A stretch of 64,000 nt of DNA, taken from assembly GCA_958510825.1 (NCBI GenBank), contig OY294048.1:16819589-16883588 (forward strand), read 5' to 3'. Under the pieces are notes generated by a model. The model did not search any database, was not told the DNA's origin, and saw only the letters and a list, made by a program, of their open reading frames with translations. The translations under genes were made by a program, and so were the position numbers. Positions 45,597 through 56,197 of this stretch are shown in pieces (within the stretch, counting starts at the first letter, position 1; every line of letters starts with the position of its first letter). This DNA comes from Brachypterus glaber (lineage: Eukaryota > Arthropoda > Insecta > Coleoptera > Kateretidae).

Positions 45597-46200
45597 TTAT
45601 TTTACACCTCCGTAAAATGGATTTTTTATTATTAGATTTACTTTTAGCAACCTTAAAAATATACCAATTTTCACGAAAACTACCCTCCGCCTCTTAGAGG
45701 GTGAAGTTAGATTTTTTTTATTATCAGATTCTCTTTCAGCAATCTTAAAAACCCCAATACCGCAATTTTCACAAAAACTACCCCCCACCCATCAGGTGGT
45801 GAAATTAGAAAAATTTTATTAAAAGATTCAGTTTTAGCGACCTCAAAAACCACAATATATAAATTTTAAAGAAAACTACCCCCCGCCCCTCAGGGGGTGG
45901 AGTAATTTTTTTTTATTATCAGATTCACTTTCAGCAACCTGAAAAACCCCAATATACCAATTTTCACGAAAACTACACCCGCCCCTTTGGGGGTGGAGTT
46001 TTAGAAATTTAGAAATTTTTTATTATCAGATTCACTTTCAGCAACCTCGAAAACCCCAATATGACAGTTTTCAAGAAAATTATAGATTCATATTCGCCAA
46101 CCCCAAAAACCCCTATATACCAATTTTGAAGAAAATATTGAAAATATTTAGAAATATTTACCGCCTCACCCCCTCGGGGGTGGAGTTTCAAGTCTCTAGC
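45597..46200 (+). repeat. ~105-bp tandem array, 5-6 diverged units
   Basis: Each unit carries TTATTATCAGATTCACTTTC, AGCAACCTCAAAAACCCCAA, CCAATTTTCACGAAAACTAC and a C-rich hairpin CCGCCCCTCAGGGGGTGG. Unit length drifts through small indels. The array runs directly into the GACC-type repeat module. Confidence 0.85.
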
Positions 46201-46300
46201 TTAAAGCGTTCTTAAGTTATCGTGCCCACAAGATTTTCGGGACAGACCGATCGACCGATCGACCGACCGACCGACCGACCGACCGACCGACTGACCTAGA
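46195..46300 (+). repeat. dispersed repeat module with (GACC)n microsatellite
   Basis: TTAAAGCGTTCTTAAGTTAT, CGTGCCCACA, GGGACAGACC and then about ten GACC/GACT units (46246-46296). Same module as 15820-15915. Confidence 0.8.
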
Positions 46301-46904
46301 GACAATTTTTTTTTTGCTTGAAATTGATTTATATCGACATAAAACGCAAAAATACCAAAAAAAAATTAAAATTTTTGCTTTCCTAAATTTTGAAAATTTT
46401 CAAAATGGGAAAGCAAAACTACGAAAACTATACATTCACAAACTAAAGAGTATTATATAGAAAATCCGAGAAAACGAAATATTTAAGCGTTACAATAATA
46501 ATTTCATGATAAAACGGCCAGATAAAAAGCTAAAACGGGGCAGCAAAATGAGAAATGTAAACAGCACTTGCGAAAATTAATTTAGTTTCGAATTAAGTTA
46601 TTAAATAACGTAAATCTGTTATAATTAAATGTTATAGCGATAAGAACGGAACTTTTCGAAAGAACAAATAAGCAAACAAAATTTTGCATTTTCCCGTCGA
46701 CGAAGACTACTCAAAGAGAAATAATTACTGGAAACAACTAGATTTTAGCTCGTATTACTAATATAGTCAAATGGGCATGCTTTGATCTCAGGATATGCTT
46801 TGATAGTCTTTTTTTCTACCTAATTAAGTGCTAGCTCACATATTATCTACCGTTGCCAAGGTTTGTTTAAGTTTACAACCAATAAAATCAGTGAACTTAT
46901 TTAT
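46301..46904. other. intergenic, no supported gene
   Basis: AT-rich and noncoding. Confidence 0.4.
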
Positions 46905-46982
46905 TCTGCGTTCCTAAGCTGAAAGGTCCTATCTGTGCATGTTAAACGTATGTAGATAGGACCTTTCAGCTTAGCACGGCAG
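46905..46982. mobile_element. short hairpin MITE, CTGCCG-type TIR
   Basis: TAAGCTGAAAGGTCCTATCT (46915-46934) pairs perfectly with 46954-46973. Weaker pairing extends outward to TACTGCCGTGC. The terminal sequence resembles that of the element at 49198-49332. Confidence 0.75.
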
Positions 46983-47417
46983 TATTGTTGACCGTTGTTT
47001 AGCATTGTTTATTGACGACGGTCAATAATGAAAAAAATTAAGACAACTGCTAACTTTTTTCAACTTACTTGTCAAACAGAGCTATGCCAAACTAGTTTTT
47101 AAACTACATTATTAACTAATATTTGAAGTTACTAGCTTTAGGTTGTAGAAAAAATGGTATATGTACCACTTATGGGAACTTTCTTAAGTGTCTAAGTACT
47201 TAGTTCGCATACTAGGTGCATAATATACTATTACTTTTGCCTAATATAACATTAAAAAAGTAATTAATAATTCAAGGTATAAAAAGTAAATTCTAGATCG
47301 TTTGGATGTGACCCAATGGAAGATATGTTATAAAATTATTGACAAGTTGTACTAAACATGAGATAAATGAAGATCAAAAACGTCCTCAACCAGTAATGGT
47401 ACCCACTAATACAGGAC
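46983..47417. other. intergenic, no supported feature
   Basis: AT-rich and noncoding. Confidence 0.4.
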
Positions 47418-47605
47418 AGATGCATTCCCAGCATCAGTGAGATAGTCTCACTCCTCCCGCACATCCCTCCTCTCCCTATCCCATCCCTCCCCATCCCCCT
47501 CCCACCCACTCCACAGTGCCAAATTATGACAGATGCAACTCGCATCAGTGAGCAGAGACTCACTCCCCCCAAATTATGACAGATGCAACTCGCATCAGTG
47601 AGCAA
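47418..47605 (+). repeat. minisatellite-like GACAGATGCA...GCATCAGTGAG repeats
   Basis: CAAATTATGACAGATGCAAC and TCGCATCAGTGAGCA occur twice, 49 bp apart (about 47520 and 47569). A diverged third copy lies at 47423 (GACAGATGCATTCCCAGCAT). Each contains a GATGC...GCATC hairpin. Confidence 0.8.
47465..47507 (-). other. G-quadruplex-prone tract (minus strand)
   Basis: The plus strand shows at least seven runs of three or more C within 43 bases (47465, 47474, 47480, 47485, 47489, 47495, 47501 and 47505). The minus strand is therefore G3+N1-7-type sequence, far from the local base composition. Confidence 0.75.
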
Positions 47606-48332
47606 ACTTTCAATTCAGATTAAATATTTTTTTAGATAAATGAGCCATAGGCTGCGCCTGTCTCTTAAAGACCCAAACAAACTATTGATGATGGAGATAA
47701 ATGAGTACAGTATTAATATATTATTTCATCAACTAAAGTATTGTTAATGAAATTAAGATTAAATAACCCAAAACACTAAAAAAAAATCTATTATTATCTA
47801 AAAATTAAGTGAAACCTTTTGCACCATCCAATAATAATTTTGTAATTTTTTCCCGTCTAGGCGGGAAAAGGACATACTTTCCTCCGCAAACGAGACAGGA
47901 AAAATCAATCTTAACTCTGTAGAGGATAAAAATCTATCATTTTTGTTTACTTCTTTTAAAGTTAAAAAAGTTTTCATTTTTTACCAAGGTTAGAAATGAA
48001 TTCATATCTAAGCTATTATTTAGCTTTTGGTTATACCTCATAGATGGCGAAACTATCCCCTTGTCTGCAAACAGTTGAAGTTTGCGAATAAAATAACCTA
48101 ACATTTTTGTTTATTTCTACGTAAAACAACAAGAAATAATAATTATTTATTTATATATGGTTCATACCGAGACTGAGAATAGGAAATAACAAGGAGCCAC
48201 TTATTTGAATTATTATTTACTTGCAATTTATTGTGACGTTAGAAATCTGCCAAACTGTAGAATATCATTTAGAATGGTGAATTTTACGAGGTAATGTGTT
48301 AGTTATTTATGCTTGTGAATAAAATTATGTTC
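47606..48332. other. intergenic, no supported gene
   Basis: Noncoding. There is a small hairpin CCCGTCTAGGCGGG at about 47852. Confidence 0.4.
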
Positions 48333-48446
48333 TAACCACATAAGAAAATAACATTTCCAACTATCGAGTTGCTAATTTGGCCTAGGCTGCACCTCGGCCA
48401 AATAGTATGTCTTGAGTTGGAAATGTTTCATTTTCTATTAGGTTAA
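48333..48446. mobile_element. MITE-like hairpin, ~114 bp
   Basis: TAACCACATAAGAAAATAAC, ATTTCCAACT and AATTTGGCC at the left are mirrored by GGCCAAATAGTATG, GAGTTGGAAAT and TTTTCTATTAGGTTA at the right. Confidence 0.7.
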
Positions 48447-49197
48447 AAATATACTATTTTATCCTATACAGAATTAAAGTAGATTTTTTTACCAACTTTA
48501 TCAAATAGGTTTTTTTTAACAACTTTTAAAATGGATCTCTATAAATGCCCTTTGCAAACTTCATTAACACAAGTTTTAACCTTGAAAACAGACTGTTTAG
48601 AACATTGTTTTCCAGATGTGATTCGGATTAAAGTGAGTCCTGAACATTTATCCAATTATGATTAAAAAGCTAGTAAGGAGGCATTAATTAGTCGAACTAG
48701 GAGCCCCTTTCAAGGGGCTTTATTAATATACACCCCTTTCAATATCTACGCCATAAATCACATTAGCTTGCTAATCTGGCTGTCACAAAAGTGATTTCTA
48801 TTGTTTTGTATTTCGGTGCATGTTTTTCTTTGATAAAGAAAAGTTTTTGATCGAACATGCAAATACGTCAGTCAAGTCAGAAATTATTTAGATGGATTTA
48901 TTTTGAAAGATATGTAAAAAATTACACAATACAATATTGCTCATGTACATTTTTTGGTTTTTACTTTCAAGCGGAAGAAAAGAAAATATTTCTTTGGCAA
49001 AAAAAAAAATGTTTTTTAGATTTTGATATGCTGTTCTGTTTTAAGGTCTTTTCCGAAAATCCGATTTTTCGCTGTCCCTTCCCGCGTCCATCCGTCAGTC
49101 CGTATTGTTTTGATTAAAAAGAAAGTTTTCCAGATTTTTATGTATTTATCCGTTTTAAGTCCTATATTTTCGGACGGTCAGTCCGTCCAGAGGCCTA
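48447..49197. other. intergenic, no supported gene
   Basis: Includes a GCCCCTTTCAAGGGGC hairpin at about 48703 and CCGTCC/GTCCGT fragments at about 49080-49190 related to the CCGT-type dispersed repeat. No host coding exon recognised. Confidence 0.4.
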
Positions 49198-49332
49198 TAC
49201 TGCCGTACCTAACTAGAAAGCAGTAACTTAATTTGTCGCATAGCAACTTTTTCACATCAAGTCTGATGTAATATTTTGAAAACGCTGCTATTGACAAATG
49301 GAGTTACTGCTTTTTAGTTTAGCGCGGCAGTA
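49198..49332. mobile_element. TA-flanked MITE, 135 bp
   Basis: TACTGCCGTACCTAACTAGA and AAGCAGTAAC at the left are mirrored by GTTACTGCTTTTTAGTTTAG plus CGCGGCAGTA at the right, 30 bp with few mismatches. TA is present immediately outside both ends, consistent with a Tc1/mariner-type insertion. Confidence 0.75.
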
Positions 49333-49645
49333 TACCGTTTGACAAATTAAAACCAAACTAGAAACCTAAAGTTTTGAGGGGATTGTTCAGAGGCCACGGC
49401 TAGCCTTAAACAAAGTTAAATGGAAAGTTAAACCACCCCGGATTTTTTGATTTTAGGTTGTTTTTGGCACATTTCCAAACCGTTTTTGACATCAATTGAA
49501 ATCGCTCACGAAGCCGTTTTTAAATAAAGTCATTCTTTTTCTTCAAGTTTTTCCTGACATCACAATAAGAAGTTTTTTCCATGAGAAACCCTATAGCATA
49601 GGTACTACCCATGATACTCAATAAAATCACGACCATTCACACGCC

Positions 49646-50072
49646 TACACGGAAAAAAAAATTATAGCTAGGAGCGCTATAAGACACATACCAAGCAAAT
49701 TATAATGGCTTATTATATAAATACAAGGCTTTCTCTTACAATTATGGCAGTCAGTGTAAAAATTTATATGAAATACTTTAATTGTTTAGTGAATAATAAA
49801 ATATAACAAATAGTATGGCATTTATAGCTTAAATAGATTTAATTATTGTCCGTGCTAATAATTTTTATGATATAATAAAATTTCTGTAAATTTATAATAG
49901 TGCCTGTAATAAATATAATCGTGTCTGTAATATATATAATCGTTTCCAATTTATTTTTAACATTATTAGTTATTGTGTCCCTTATAATCTATAGCTTAAA
50001 TCACTATAATTTGCCACTGTTACCAAATATCTATAATGTATAGCGCAGAGCCCACTAATTTCTTTCCGTGTA
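49646..50072. mobile_element. possible TIR element, ~427 bp
   Basis: TACACGGAAA at the left and TTTCCGTGTA at the right, with further loose pairing (AATTATAG...CTATAATGTATAGCGC). The interior contains a 22-bp duplication (CTGTAATAAATATAATCGTG). No coding sequence. Confidence 0.5.
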
Positions 50073-50514
50073 CTTTGTTAATGTCCAAAAAATAAATAAC
50101 ATTATTAAACTTTTAGCATTAGGGGCCCGGGCTCATGTTTTGAATAAGTGGAAAAATACCCATAGAAACGCTATATTTTTTTTTGCAAAGAAAATAATTG
50201 ATTTTGTAAACTAGTGTTATAAAATGCCTCTCAAATGTAACATGACACCTAAAGATTTGGTAAACAAATGTAATGGATAAACACTTTTTATTTGACAACT
50301 CACCCTTGACTATAAGTAGGTAGATATATAGTTACATTAATACAAACACGATGTTGCCATGAAAGCAATTAACAAAAAAAATCAAATCCAGCTTTTTAAA
50401 TCCTTACCAAACAAACATAAAAACATACAAAGCACCCTTATTAAACTCTTCACAGCACGCTGTGCTTGAAGAGTATTATATGACGGTTTTTAAATTTCCA
50501 AAATCAGTTTTATA
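50073..50514. other. intergenic, no supported gene
   Basis: AT-rich. A short inverted pair (CTCTTCACAGCACG/CGTGCTTGAAGAG-like) is near 50446. Confidence 0.35.
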
Positions 50515-51349
50515 CAGTGTTCCAAAAGTCACCCTCTAAACTAAACTTTTTAACAAGTGGATATATCGACTTCATATTTGGAATACGAAACATGGTAAAA
50601 AGCAAAACTGAATATTCAGTTAAAAATGAATAGGAAATCGAAAGTTATTATCCTATACAGCTGTACTTTAATTTTGCAAAAAAAACAAGCAACATTTCAT
50701 GTCCCACTAAATATTAAACTACGTGACTTTAAAACTGTAGTGTTTTTAACAAAAACTAAAGTACATTTGTATAGGATCATATCTTCCTATTTGTAACTGA
50801 ATATTTAATTACAAATGGATAGGAAGTTATTCTCCATACAATACATACTTTAATTTTTGTTAAAAATACCCAACATTTCCTGTCCGTCACTGAATTTTAA
50901 AGTAGGGGGATGTACCCATGAATGGGACACTTTTGTTTAAACGGCTGCCAAAATTTTATTGTTAATTTTTTATACTTAATTTTATTTTAGTTATCATATT
51001 TGGAAACAAAAGAACACAGTTCAAGTGTTAAACCTAAATAATATTAATATTTACCAAAAAAAAACTACTATCATTTAAAAAAAAACTAAACTTGTCCCAT
51101 TCAGGAACACGGTATTATTGAATGGGACAAAAATAAAAATTGCTATTAAAGATAACAAATCATGAAAATAGCTATTATTATTACTATTACTAATAACAAT
51201 AAACCTATAATGTCATTTCATAATAAAAAATATAGCTGTTAAAGTGTTACATTCTTTTTTTAACATTGAATTTACTTTAAATAATTTTACCAAACTTTGA
51301 TTCATGTTTTCTTAAATTAATTTCAAATATTTGTTTGATTTGAGTTCTA

Positions 51350-51505
51350 ACCCAAAATATTGCCAACATTGGCCCGTCGTATGCGGCCGTAGGGCGGCTG
51401 ATGCCTCCTTAGTATGTAGACCCAATGTGGGTTTGCCAACATTGGTCCAATGTAGGAAACATTGGCACACCAATGTTTGGCCAACTTTTGGGAACTGTTC
51501 CAAAT
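51350..51505. repeat. CCAACATTGG-rich patch
   Basis: TGCCAACATTGGCCC, GCCAACATTGGTCC and CATTGGCACACCAATGTTTG are packed within about 150 bp, with GC content above the flanks. Short overlapping palindromes and no gene. Confidence 0.6.
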
Positions 51506-52103
51506 TGTTTTATGGGTAGTACACTAGACACTTTCTGTTCTTTAAGAGTGATTTCTTATTTAAATGAGATGCATAGGAATTAAGTATGTGATAAAATAGT
51601 TGTCTCATTCAAGGAAACGAAATTTGTCCCATTCAAGAATATGTACTAACAATATTATCAAAAAATTATGAGAAAAACATTTACCTTTATCTGTAATATT
51701 CGATTATTTGGTATATGTTTCGTGTTGTTCTAGACTATTACATATACCAAATTCAAACAATTTCCTTTTGCCTTTCGTCAATAAAAAATCTTTCAAAATT
51801 ATTAAAAAATTTACTTTTGTCTTGGTAAAACTAACTTGCTAAAGTCAAAAACCCTGCCTAAACTTTCCCATTTTTTATTATTTTTTAACTGCACATGTAG
51901 GGCCATCTAAGCATGTTGACAAAAACCAAAATTACGAAGCATAGTTCAGAAACAGGCACTGTTCCATTTAATATGTCCCATTATAGGTATTTTCCCCTAC
52001 GTTTTAAACACGTAGGGTTTACAGTTTTAATATTCAGTGACGCACATGAAATGTTTCGTGTTTTTTACAAAAATTAAAGTACAATTGTATAGGTTAATAA
52101 TTA

Positions 52104-52482
52104 CACAGGTTTACAAAAAAAGCCAGGACTATTTGACCGGACCACCTGAATCAGATCCCGGGGTCAGTTTTGCCCCATCACGTCAGGAAAACGAGATTTC
52201 AAGATCATTTGGAGGTCAAAATGGTGATTTTTTGGGAGCGGCCCCGGGACAACATCTCAATGTTCAGAAAGTATTCAAGACCTACACAGTTACCCGTGGA
52301 GTTAACAGGTCGCTTGAGATATTGTCGCGGGGCCACTTCCAAAAAATCACCATTTGACCTCAAATGACCTTGAAATCTCGTTTTCCTGACGTGATGGGGC
52401 AAAACTGATCCCGGGATCTGATTCAGGGCCCCAAAATACCTAGGAATACCATAGTCCGGTCAAATAGTACTGTAAACCTGTG
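52104..52482. mobile_element. palindromic foldback element, copy 1 (TTA duplication)
   Basis: The ends are CACAGGTTTAC and GTAAACCTGTG, with TTA on both flanks (52101-52103 and 52483-52485). The arms (ATCAGATCCCGGGGTCAGTT, TTTTGCCCCATCACGTCAGG and GGTCAAAATGGTGATTTTTT) reappear inverted in the right half. The left arm lacks about 30 bp that copy 2 keeps (GCATGGTATTCCTAGGTATT). Noncoding. Confidence 0.9.
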
Positions 52483-52570
52483 TTATCTATCCATTTGTAA
52501 CTGAATATTCAGTTTTGCTTTTTAGAGTTAAATAAAACAACTTAAACTATATTTCTGTAGTCAAAATTTC

Positions 52571-53400
52571 TTAAAAAAAAACAATTAATGATTAATTTAA
52601 TCAAACAAAAACGTTATACCGTATCACCGTATAACCGTATTGTTTTTAAAAAGATAAACTTAAAAAAAAATTAAAAATTTGAGGGAAAAGTCCGATAAAC
52701 TTCAAAAGAAAACCTTATTTTAATTGATAGGAATATTCATATCGTCTTAATTTATAAATTTGTATACAAAACAGTTCTAGAGGGCGCCACTTTTTAATAC
52801 ACAATAAAAAATAACGAGCTCAAAGAAAATAGATTTTGGGAAGTAAATAGAGAGAAAACGCAATATAGTATCCACTATAAAGATTATACTATAGAATACA
52901 AAGCATTACATGTCTTCACGGCTTGTTGTTTAATAAAACCGTCCCACATGACAACAGCTTCAGAATAGACATGTTATAATATTTGTTTAAAATTGACACG
53001 AGTCAACTCCAAAAGAAAATTAAATCACAACATGTACAAAAATTCGTACACCTCGTTGCACAACAAGGGCTGTTACGATTGACTTTCGTTTAGACCGACA
53101 GATGCACCAAAAGTGCCTAATTTTGATTGACATGGTTTCCCAAAGCTGGAATTCTTTTAACATGTGGCTACACAGAAAACAAAGTACAAACAGTTTGGTT
53201 ACACATGTAGAAAAATAAACTTCAGATAGCAACCGTTGCAGTAGTAAAATAAAGTAATCAATTTGACATTTTAATGTTATGATTTAGCAGCAGATAGAAA
53301 ATAAGCAATAATTATATAAATTATTATTATTAGATAGTTTAAGGTGTATATTATTTGTTGATATTGTTATTTAGGAGTGTTTATTCGTCAATTAGAAAGT
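52571..53400. other. intergenic, no supported gene
   Basis: AT-rich and noncoding. Confidence 0.4.
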
Positions 53401-54422
53401 ACTTGATACATAACGTAAAATTGACCACTGGGGCTAGTTGTCGCATTTGGTTTGGGGCTAGTTGTCGCATGATCTGGAGATATGTTCATGGTATAACATT
53501 TCCTTTTTGGCATTTTTTTATTTAAAACTGTCTAAAAAAAGTGAAACTTTGTCGAATAGCAAATATATTCGTTTATTAAATTATATTAAATTAAAAAAAA
53601 ATCAAAAAAAATATTATTTAATTATAAAGTTGGAAATTTTGACATAAAAGTAAAAAGTTAGATAACAATCAGCTTGTGGGGAGGCACATGTCTTATTAGT
53701 TATTTATAATTTTTATAAATGCCTTTATATTTCTTCAAAAAAATATACTCGAAGTGCCGCGATAACGTGCCCCGTGATGGGGCACGTTGTCGCAATTTTC
53801 AAGAATTCACAAAAAAAAACATAACTCTAATACCCTATAAATTTTTCCATGTTTTTTCTTTAAATAATTAAAACTCTGCGGGACTCGGTCACATTACGTG
53901 CATACCCAAGATTTGCCTTTTTCTTGTGTTTTTAGACTCCTAAATTATTCTTGTATAAAAAAGCAAGGCTATTATAGTCCAGTCAAATAATAAATGTAAA
54001 TTGCAATAAATGTACACGGACTGATATTTTAAAGGGTAGTAGTGTATGGTAACAGGACACTCCTGTTAGTTTTTCACCGGGTGATTTGGGTAAGAGGTGT
54101 CCGTTATCTTGAATTTTAGGGGTGAGTTGCTTAATATGCATCTTACGATAAAAATGCATGTAGCCAATTTTGACTAAGTCAGAATCTCGTGGTGTTTCAA
54201 TTATTATAATTTACCAATAAAAGAAAATTATTTATCAAAAATTTACTCGTTGGATGATCCGTGAAACTTTTTAATAAAATAAATAAAAAAGTCCTAAACA
54301 GTATCTATGCGTTTGATGGTTTATATTCGTTTGATAATAATTTTTATATGTTAACAAATAAATAACTAAAAGCAGCATGTGTCCTTTAACTGAAATTGTT
54401 TTTAGTACCTAATGCTAAACAA
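53401..54422. other. intergenic with short repeated motifs
   Basis: GGGGCTAGTTGTCGCAT occurs twice at 53431-53471. GCACGTTGTCGCAATTTTC at about 53782 echoes it. A hairpin TGCCCCGTGATGGGGCA lies at about 53767. No gene. Confidence 0.4.
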
Positions 54423-54425
54423 TTA

Positions 54426-54845
54426 GACAGGTTTACAAAAAAAAAAAAGTCAGGACTATTTGACCGGAGCATGGTATTCCTAGGTATTTTGGCGCCCTGA
54501 ATCAGATCCCGGGGTCAGTTTTGCCCCATCAGGTCAGGAAAACGAGATTTTGGGACATTTGGAGGTCAAAATGGTAATTTTTTGGGAGCGGCCCCGGGAC
54601 AACATCTCAACGTTCAGAAAGTATTCAAGACCTACACAGTTACCCGTGAAGTTAACAGGTCGCTTGAGATATTGTCCCGGGGCAGCTCCCAAAAAATCAC
54701 CATTTTGACCTCAAATGACCTTGAAATTTCGTTTTCCTGACGTGATGGGGCAAAACTGACCCAGGGATCTGATTCAGGGCGCCAAATTACCTAGGAATAC
54801 CATGGTCCGGTCAAATAGTCCTAACTTTTTTTTTGTAAACCTGTG
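54426..54845. mobile_element. palindromic foldback element, copy 2 (TTA duplication)
   Basis: 420 bp, flanked by TTA (54423-54425 and 54846-54848). Almost the whole length is an inverted repeat: ACAGGTTTAC, GACTATTTGACCGG, CATGGTATTCCTAGGTATTT and GATCCCGGGGTCAGTTTTGC on the left are mirrored on the right. Copies 1 and 2 are about 95% alike outside the deletion and A-run differences, by eye. Confidence 0.9.
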
Positions 54846-54848
54846 TTA

Positions 54849-55600
54849 TTAATAATTTTAATTTAAGTAAATTAGCACATAAACGTATGTATTTTAATTT
54901 CATAATTATCATAGAATTGGGGACCTTTATTTAACCGACTTTCAAAAAATCAATTCGACGTGTGACATTGTTTTATTTTATGTTTGTTCCCGCATAACTT
55001 TGGAACGAATGAACGGAATTTGATGAAACTTTTTGCAACTTAAAGAGGGCATTCATGAGGTGGTCCCGTTTTAATTTGACGCTCGGATAATGCCGGGTAA
55101 GCCGGATAATTAAGATAAATCTAATCATTTTAACTCAATTTCACTTTAAAATGGCTTAATTTGGTTCTACTACCAGCCAAATTTTTAGAGAAATATCCGA
55201 TAACTCTGATAAGCCAGATAACTTGATTAAGGGGTCACTTAAATATTACGGCACACTGAAAATCTATTAAATGTCGCTAAACTTGATTCTCTGGACTTGT
55301 AGTATTAAAATACCAACAGAAAATGATAAATGTTATGATTTTACCAAAAGGTATTGTTTGATTATTACCTAACGCTTAAAGTTTAACAAGATTTTCTTTA
55401 GTATTTCGTTTAAAATAAGGTTGGTTGGACTCTTGGGCGCTGAAATAAAAATATTACTTTTATTTTTTAGAAATTTATCTTTAAGATAATGACGTCACAA
55501 TGCACTAACAGTGCGTTGTGGCATCAGCAGCTTGCCGAGATGGAAGGACAACTATAATTTAGCTTAGATGTCCTTACAAATCTGCAAGTTCTGTGTCTCT
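54849..55600. other. intergenic, no supported gene
   Basis: Includes GGATAATGCCGGGTAAGCCG/GGATAA-type short repeats near 55085-55220. Nothing coding. Confidence 0.4.
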
Positions 55601-55601
55601 A

Positions 55602-55731
55602 AAAAGTAAAAATACTTAAGTCGGTGCCAAACAATAATAAAATAATAAAAAAATAATTGTTACTAATTAATTTAGGGAATGGTGAAATTGGCACCGACTT
55701 AAGTATTTTTTATTTTTTACTTTTTAGAGAA
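55602..55731. mobile_element. MITE-like hairpin, ~130 bp
   Basis: CTCTAAAAAGTAAAAATACT and TAAGTCGGTGCCAA at the left are mirrored by TTGGCACCGACTTAAGTATT and ACTTTTTAGAG at the right. The right arm has an extra AT-rich insertion. Confidence 0.75.
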
Positions 55732-56197
55732 GTAGAAGTTGGTTCATTTTTTTTTGAAAAAAGTTTTTATTATTACCTCCAGTTTTAGGCAAACTTATAA
55801 GTACTTGTTTTCTAAATCAATGAAAAATATTCACCTAGGTGATTAATTTGTTTAATTTCTTCTATATACTTTTATTATTAGTATTAATACTTATTAGTAT
55901 TTATCTTAAATTTAAGATCTTGCTAGCATATAAACTTTCTAATGGTATTTAACTGAATCATGAAACACAGATTATCTGATGTCTTCTTTTTATCTGTGTA
56001 TATCAAACTAGATTGACATATTTTCCCAGAGCTCTTTCAATGTTCTTTCACCCCGTAGAGAGACCAGAAGGCCTACTATATCTAGTCTCTAAACTGTCAA
56101 TCATCGAACGAGCTGGTTATTAAATAAGTGAGCTGATGCAAGTAGATTGTCGGCTTATGCCCTTTTTGGTTCAATTGGGCAAAATTGGTGTATGTGT
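55732..56197. other. intergenic, no supported gene
   Basis: AT-rich and noncoding. It abuts the candidate LTR. Confidence 0.35.

Larger units (their letters stand above)
50515..52570 (+). mobile_element. old TIR-type repeat, interrupted, right end unclear
   Basis: The left end CAGTGTTCCAAAAGTCACCC follows TATA and resembles the left TIR of the element at 29465. Internal blocks (CGACTTCATATTTGGAA at the left; TTAAATAAAACAACTTAAAC near 52530) also match that element. GAATATTCAGTTTTGCTTTT near 52505 is the inverse of AAAGCAAAACTGAATATTC near 50600, so the repeat is palindromic. It contains the younger foldback element at 52104-52482. Between about 50930 and 52020 lies other noncoding sequence rich in AATGGGACA/TGTCCCATT strings. 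Confidence 0.5.

Noticed and set aside
52037..52402. Overlapping 65-106-codon frames on both strands
   Set aside because: They are mirror-image translations of the palindromic foldback element.
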